Positions 5,083 through 6,671 of a DNA stretch of 6,671 nt are shown one piece after another (the stretch's first letter is position 1; each line of letters begins with the position of its first letter). Location of the stretch: assembly GCA_017411125.1 (NCBI GenBank), contig JAFPNP010000222.1:1-6671 (forward strand), written 5' to 3'. Both the position numbers and the translations under genes were made by a program. The notes under the pieces are model-generated. The model did no database searches and had not been told where the DNA came from. It saw only the letters and a list, made by a program, of their open reading frames with translations. The stretch is from Kiritimatiellia bacterium (GTDB lineage: Bacteria; Verrucomicrobiota; Kiritimatiellia; RFP12; UBA1067).

Positions 5083-5823
5083 GTGAATGTGATACAACCA
5101 TTGATTGAGCTCCAAGACACGGACGGACAAATCCGCGAACTGGAGCGCGAGGCGAAGGACATCCCGCAGCGCAAGGCGCAGGAAACGGCACGTCTCGCCG
5201 GAGTGAACGCCGCGCTCGAAATCGCAAAGAGCCAGCTCGAAACGCACCGCAGCCGGATCAGGAACGAGGAAGCCGAGGCGGAGCAGGTCCGCACGAAAAT
5301 CCACGACCTCAAGATCGCCCAGACGTCCATAAAGTCCAACAAGGAAATGCAGCAGTCGATCATGCAGATCGAGAGTCTCGAGCACGACGCCGAGACTGCC
5401 GAAAACCGTGCGCTGGCGCTTTCCGAAGACATACCGTTCCTGGAGAAGAACGTGGCCTCCGCGCAGGCGCAGGTGGATGCGGACAAGGGCGGAGTAGACG
5501 GCTACGTGGCCGAACTCGACGCGCGTCTCGCTGAGGTGAACGCAGAACTGGCGCGTCTGCAGCAGGAACGCGCCATGAAGTCGAAAGCTGTCTCCGACGC
5601 AGATCCCCGCACCCTTCTCTACTACGAGCGCCTTCGCGTGCGCCGCTGGCCTGCCGTTGCGCTTCTCAACTCCGACGACGTGTGCGACGGATGCCACATG
5701 AAACAGCCCCCGTTCGTGGGCCAGAGCGTGGACCGCAACGCGAAGATCGTCGAACAGGGCGGAAAGGTGCAGGGGCCGGTGGTCTGCACGATGTGCGGCC
5801 GCATCCTCTACCGCGATCTTTGA
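5083..5823 (+). CDS. Coiled-coil hairpin / C4 zinc-ribbon protein (zf-RING_7, CT398-like family)
   Basis: The 246 residues have the two-part layout of this widespread family. Residues about 5-170 form a long, charged antiparallel coiled coil, with the turn-region segment TSIKSNKEMQQSIMQIE (81-97) resembling the family's conserved NKE signature. A C-terminal zinc ribbon carries Cys201-x2-Cys204 and Cys235-x2-Cys238, preceded by the conserved-looking LLYYERLR (178-185). Family members are proposed to bind nucleic acid or act as adaptors; the chlamydial member has been linked to type III secretion and sigma-54. No enzymatic activity is expected. The start is GTG at 5083, fixed by AGGAAGGA nine bases upstream and a promoter at 5014-5042. 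The stop is seven bases before the RNase P RNA, so the two are probably co-transcribed. The exact cellular role here is unknown. Confidence 0.88.
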   Translation: MNVIQPLIELQDTDGQIRELEREAKDIPQRKAQETARLAGVNAALEIAKSQLETHRSRIRNEEAEAEQVRTKIHDLKIAQTSIKSNKEMQQSIMQIESLEHDAETAENRALALSEDIPFLEKNVASAQAQVDADKGGVDGYVAELDARLAEVNAELARLQQERAMKSKAVSDADPRTLLYYERLRVRRWPAVALLNSDDVCDGCHMKQPPFVGQSVDRNAKIVEQGGKVQGPVVCTMCGRILYRDL

Positions 5824-5830
5824 CAATTTT

Positions 5831-6235
5831 CTCCATGGCTTCACGCGAGTGACCGGTCGCGCCCGAAAGGGTGAGGAAAGTCCGGACTCCGCAGGGCGCA
5901 GGGCCCGGTCGTCAAGGCCGGGAGCGCGGCGGCAATCGCCGCGGATGGAAAGCGTCGCAGAAAACAGACCGCCGCCGCAAGGCGGCAAGGGTGAAAAGGC
6001 GGTGCAAGAGACCACCGGGGCAGGGATGAAAGTCCGGCCCGCACGACAAGCCCCCCTGGGAGCAAGATCAAATAGGGGATTGAACGGGCTGCCCGTCCGC
6101 CCCGCCCCCCGCGCACCGGAACACGGCCTGCGCGGGAGGGCGGTTAAATCCCGGGTTGATTGCTAAGATGAATGACCGGAGCCGCCGCGAGGCGGTGAAC
6201 AGAATCTGGCTTATTCGCCGCGAGGGGCCATGGAG
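5831..6235 (+). ncRNA. rnpB: RNase P RNA, bacterial type A
   Basis: This is the catalytic RNA that removes tRNA 5' leaders. The universal regions are present: GAGGAAAGTCCGG (5873-5885), GCAGAAAACAGACCGCC (5957-5973), AAGGGTGAAAAGG (5987-5999), AGCAAGATCAAATAGGGG (6061-6078) and ACAGAATCTGGCTT (6199-6212). Ends are set by P1: CTCCATGGC (5831-5839) pairs exactly with GCCATGGAG (6227-6235). P2 is CCGGTC (5853-5858) with GACCGG (6174-6179). P4 pairs 5878-5885 with 6205-6212 using A-U and G-U in place of the usual G-C pairs, a compensated change. P3 is very short (CCC-GAAA-GGG), P12 is GCCGCC-GCAA-GGCGGC (5971-5986), and a P19 hairpin with a GCGA loop lies at 6182-6195. P6 can form between GGGC (5894-5897) and GCCC (6091-6094). 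The CCA-binding GGU is kept at 6154-6156. No P18 is seen, and an extra hairpin fills the P16/P17 arm. There is no terminator; the 3' end probably needs processing. Confidence 0.96.
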
Positions 6236-6260
6236 ATCTACTTTGGAACTACAAACTACA

Positions 6261-6275
6261 AAAGGAATTAAAGGA
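6261..6275 (+). promoter_or_regulatory. Double Shine-Dalgarno-like purine tract before htpG
   Basis: AAAGGA (6261-6266) and AAGGA (6271-6275) lie 12 and 3 bases before the ATG at 6279; neither is at the ideal distance. No separate promoter, heat-shock box or CIRCE-type inverted repeat is visible in the 43 bases between rnpB and htpG. Confidence 0.45.
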
Positions 6276-6278
6276 ACC

Positions 6279-6671
6279 ATGGAAAAGAAGAACCATCTGT
6301 TCAAGGCCGAAATCAAGGAAATGCTCGACCTTGTGGTGAACTCGCTCTACTCGAAAAAGGAAATCTTCCTGCGCGAACTCGTGTCCAACGCGTCCGACGC
6401 GATAGACCGGGCGAAATACATCGGCCTGACCCAGAAGGAACTCGTGGCGGACAACCCGTCCTGGCGCATCGACATCGTGGCGGACAAAGACGCCAAGACG
6501 CTCATGATCTCCGACAACGGCGCCGGCATGGATGCCGACGACATGGAGAAAAATCTCGGCACGATCGCCTCCTCAGGCACAAAGGCGTTCCGCGCCGCGC
6601 TCAAAGAAAAAGGCGGAGCCAACCTGCCGGAGCTCATCGGACAGTTCGGCGTCGGCTTCTACGCGGCGTTC
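6279..6671 (+). CDS. htpG: Molecular chaperone HtpG (bacterial Hsp90), N-terminal part
   Basis: The first 131 codons are present; the window ends inside the ATPase domain. HtpG is a cytosolic dimeric ATP-dependent chaperone that remodels client proteins. The GHKL ATP-binding motifs are in place: FLRELVSNASDAIDR (30-44) with Glu33 as the presumed catalytic base and Asn37 as the Mg2+ ligand, DNGAGM (79-84) for adenine and Mg2+ binding, GTIASSGTK (94-102), and the ATP-lid glycines of IGQFGVGFYAAF (120-131). The second motif has Ala82 where most members have Ile. The ATG at 6279 gives the usual short N-terminus before the first helix. It follows rnpB by 43 bases on the same strand. Full-length proteins are about 600-650 residues, so most of the gene lies to the right. 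Confidence 0.96.
   Translation, partial: MEKKNHLFKAEIKEMLDLVVNSLYSKKEIFLRELVSNASDAIDRAKYIGLTQKELVADNPSWRIDIVADKDAKTLMISDNGAGMDADDMEKNLGTIASSGTKAFRAALKEKGGANLPELIGQFGVGFYAAF

Noticed and set aside
5820..5825. Perfect TTGACA hexamer spanning the zinc-ribbon stop, as an rnpB promoter
   Set aside because: No -10-like hexamer lies 16-18 bases downstream, and that position is inside the mature RNase P RNA.
5032..6015. 327-codon minus-strand frame across the zinc-ribbon gene and rnpB
   Set aside because: It covers a coding gene with CxxC motifs and half of a structured RNA on the other strand; its sequence shows no domain.
6154..6156. Possible loss of the CCA-binding GGU motif in RNase P RNA
   Set aside because: Aligning by eye after the P16 3' strand shows CCC-GGGT as in E. 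coli, so GGU is present.
6247..6260. Tandem AACTACA repeat before htpG
   Set aside because: Only two 7-base copies; too short to distinguish from chance and not matching a known heat-shock element.

Overview
The window looks like chromosomal DNA from a GC-rich bacterium with densely packed genes. Nothing in it is a phylogenetic marker I can place by eye. The mix of short 5' leaders with and without Shine-Dalgarno (SD) sites, a secreted orphan enzyme-like protein, and an RNase P RNA with P19 but no visible P18 would fit a PVC-group lineage (Kiritimatiellota, Lentisphaerota or Verrucomicrobiota). That placement is a weak inference, not a result.

Left part, minus strand (bases 2548 down to 1): a compact run of five genes behind a good sigma-70-type promoter at 2558-2587. 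In transcription order they are a 78-residue single-span membrane protein, nadC (NAD synthesis), coaX (type III pantothenate kinase, CoA synthesis), an uncharacterised lipoprotein, and the first 29 codons of a TrkA/KtrA-like NAD-binding protein that continues past base 1. The last four genes are joined by overlaps of 1 or 4 bases, so they are very probably one translationally coupled operon. A possible theme is cofactor supply plus potassium: type III pantothenate kinases need a monovalent cation, and the last gene resembles a K+-uptake regulator.

Middle, minus strand (4569-2596): a monocistronic-looking gene for a 657-residue exported protein. It has a probable lipoprotein or Sec signal, a beta-rich N-terminal half and an alpha-helical C-terminal half that looks like an alpha/alpha-toroid carbohydrate-active enzyme. 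I cannot name its family.

Gap 4570-5082: 513 bases between divergent genes with no credible coding sequence but several inverted repeats. These include an 11+1+11 palindrome that overlaps a competing hairpin and is followed by a T-run, a 12-bp hairpin, and three copies of a CAAATAG box. This is the least explained part of the window. A strong promoter for the rightward genes closes it (5014-5042).

Right part, plus strand: a coiled-coil/C4 zinc-ribbon protein gene, then rnpB (RNase P RNA) only 7 bases after its stop codon, then the start of htpG (bacterial Hsp90), cut by the window edge. No terminator is visible between these three, so they may share transcripts.

No tRNA, CRISPR array, insertion sequence or phage gene was seen.
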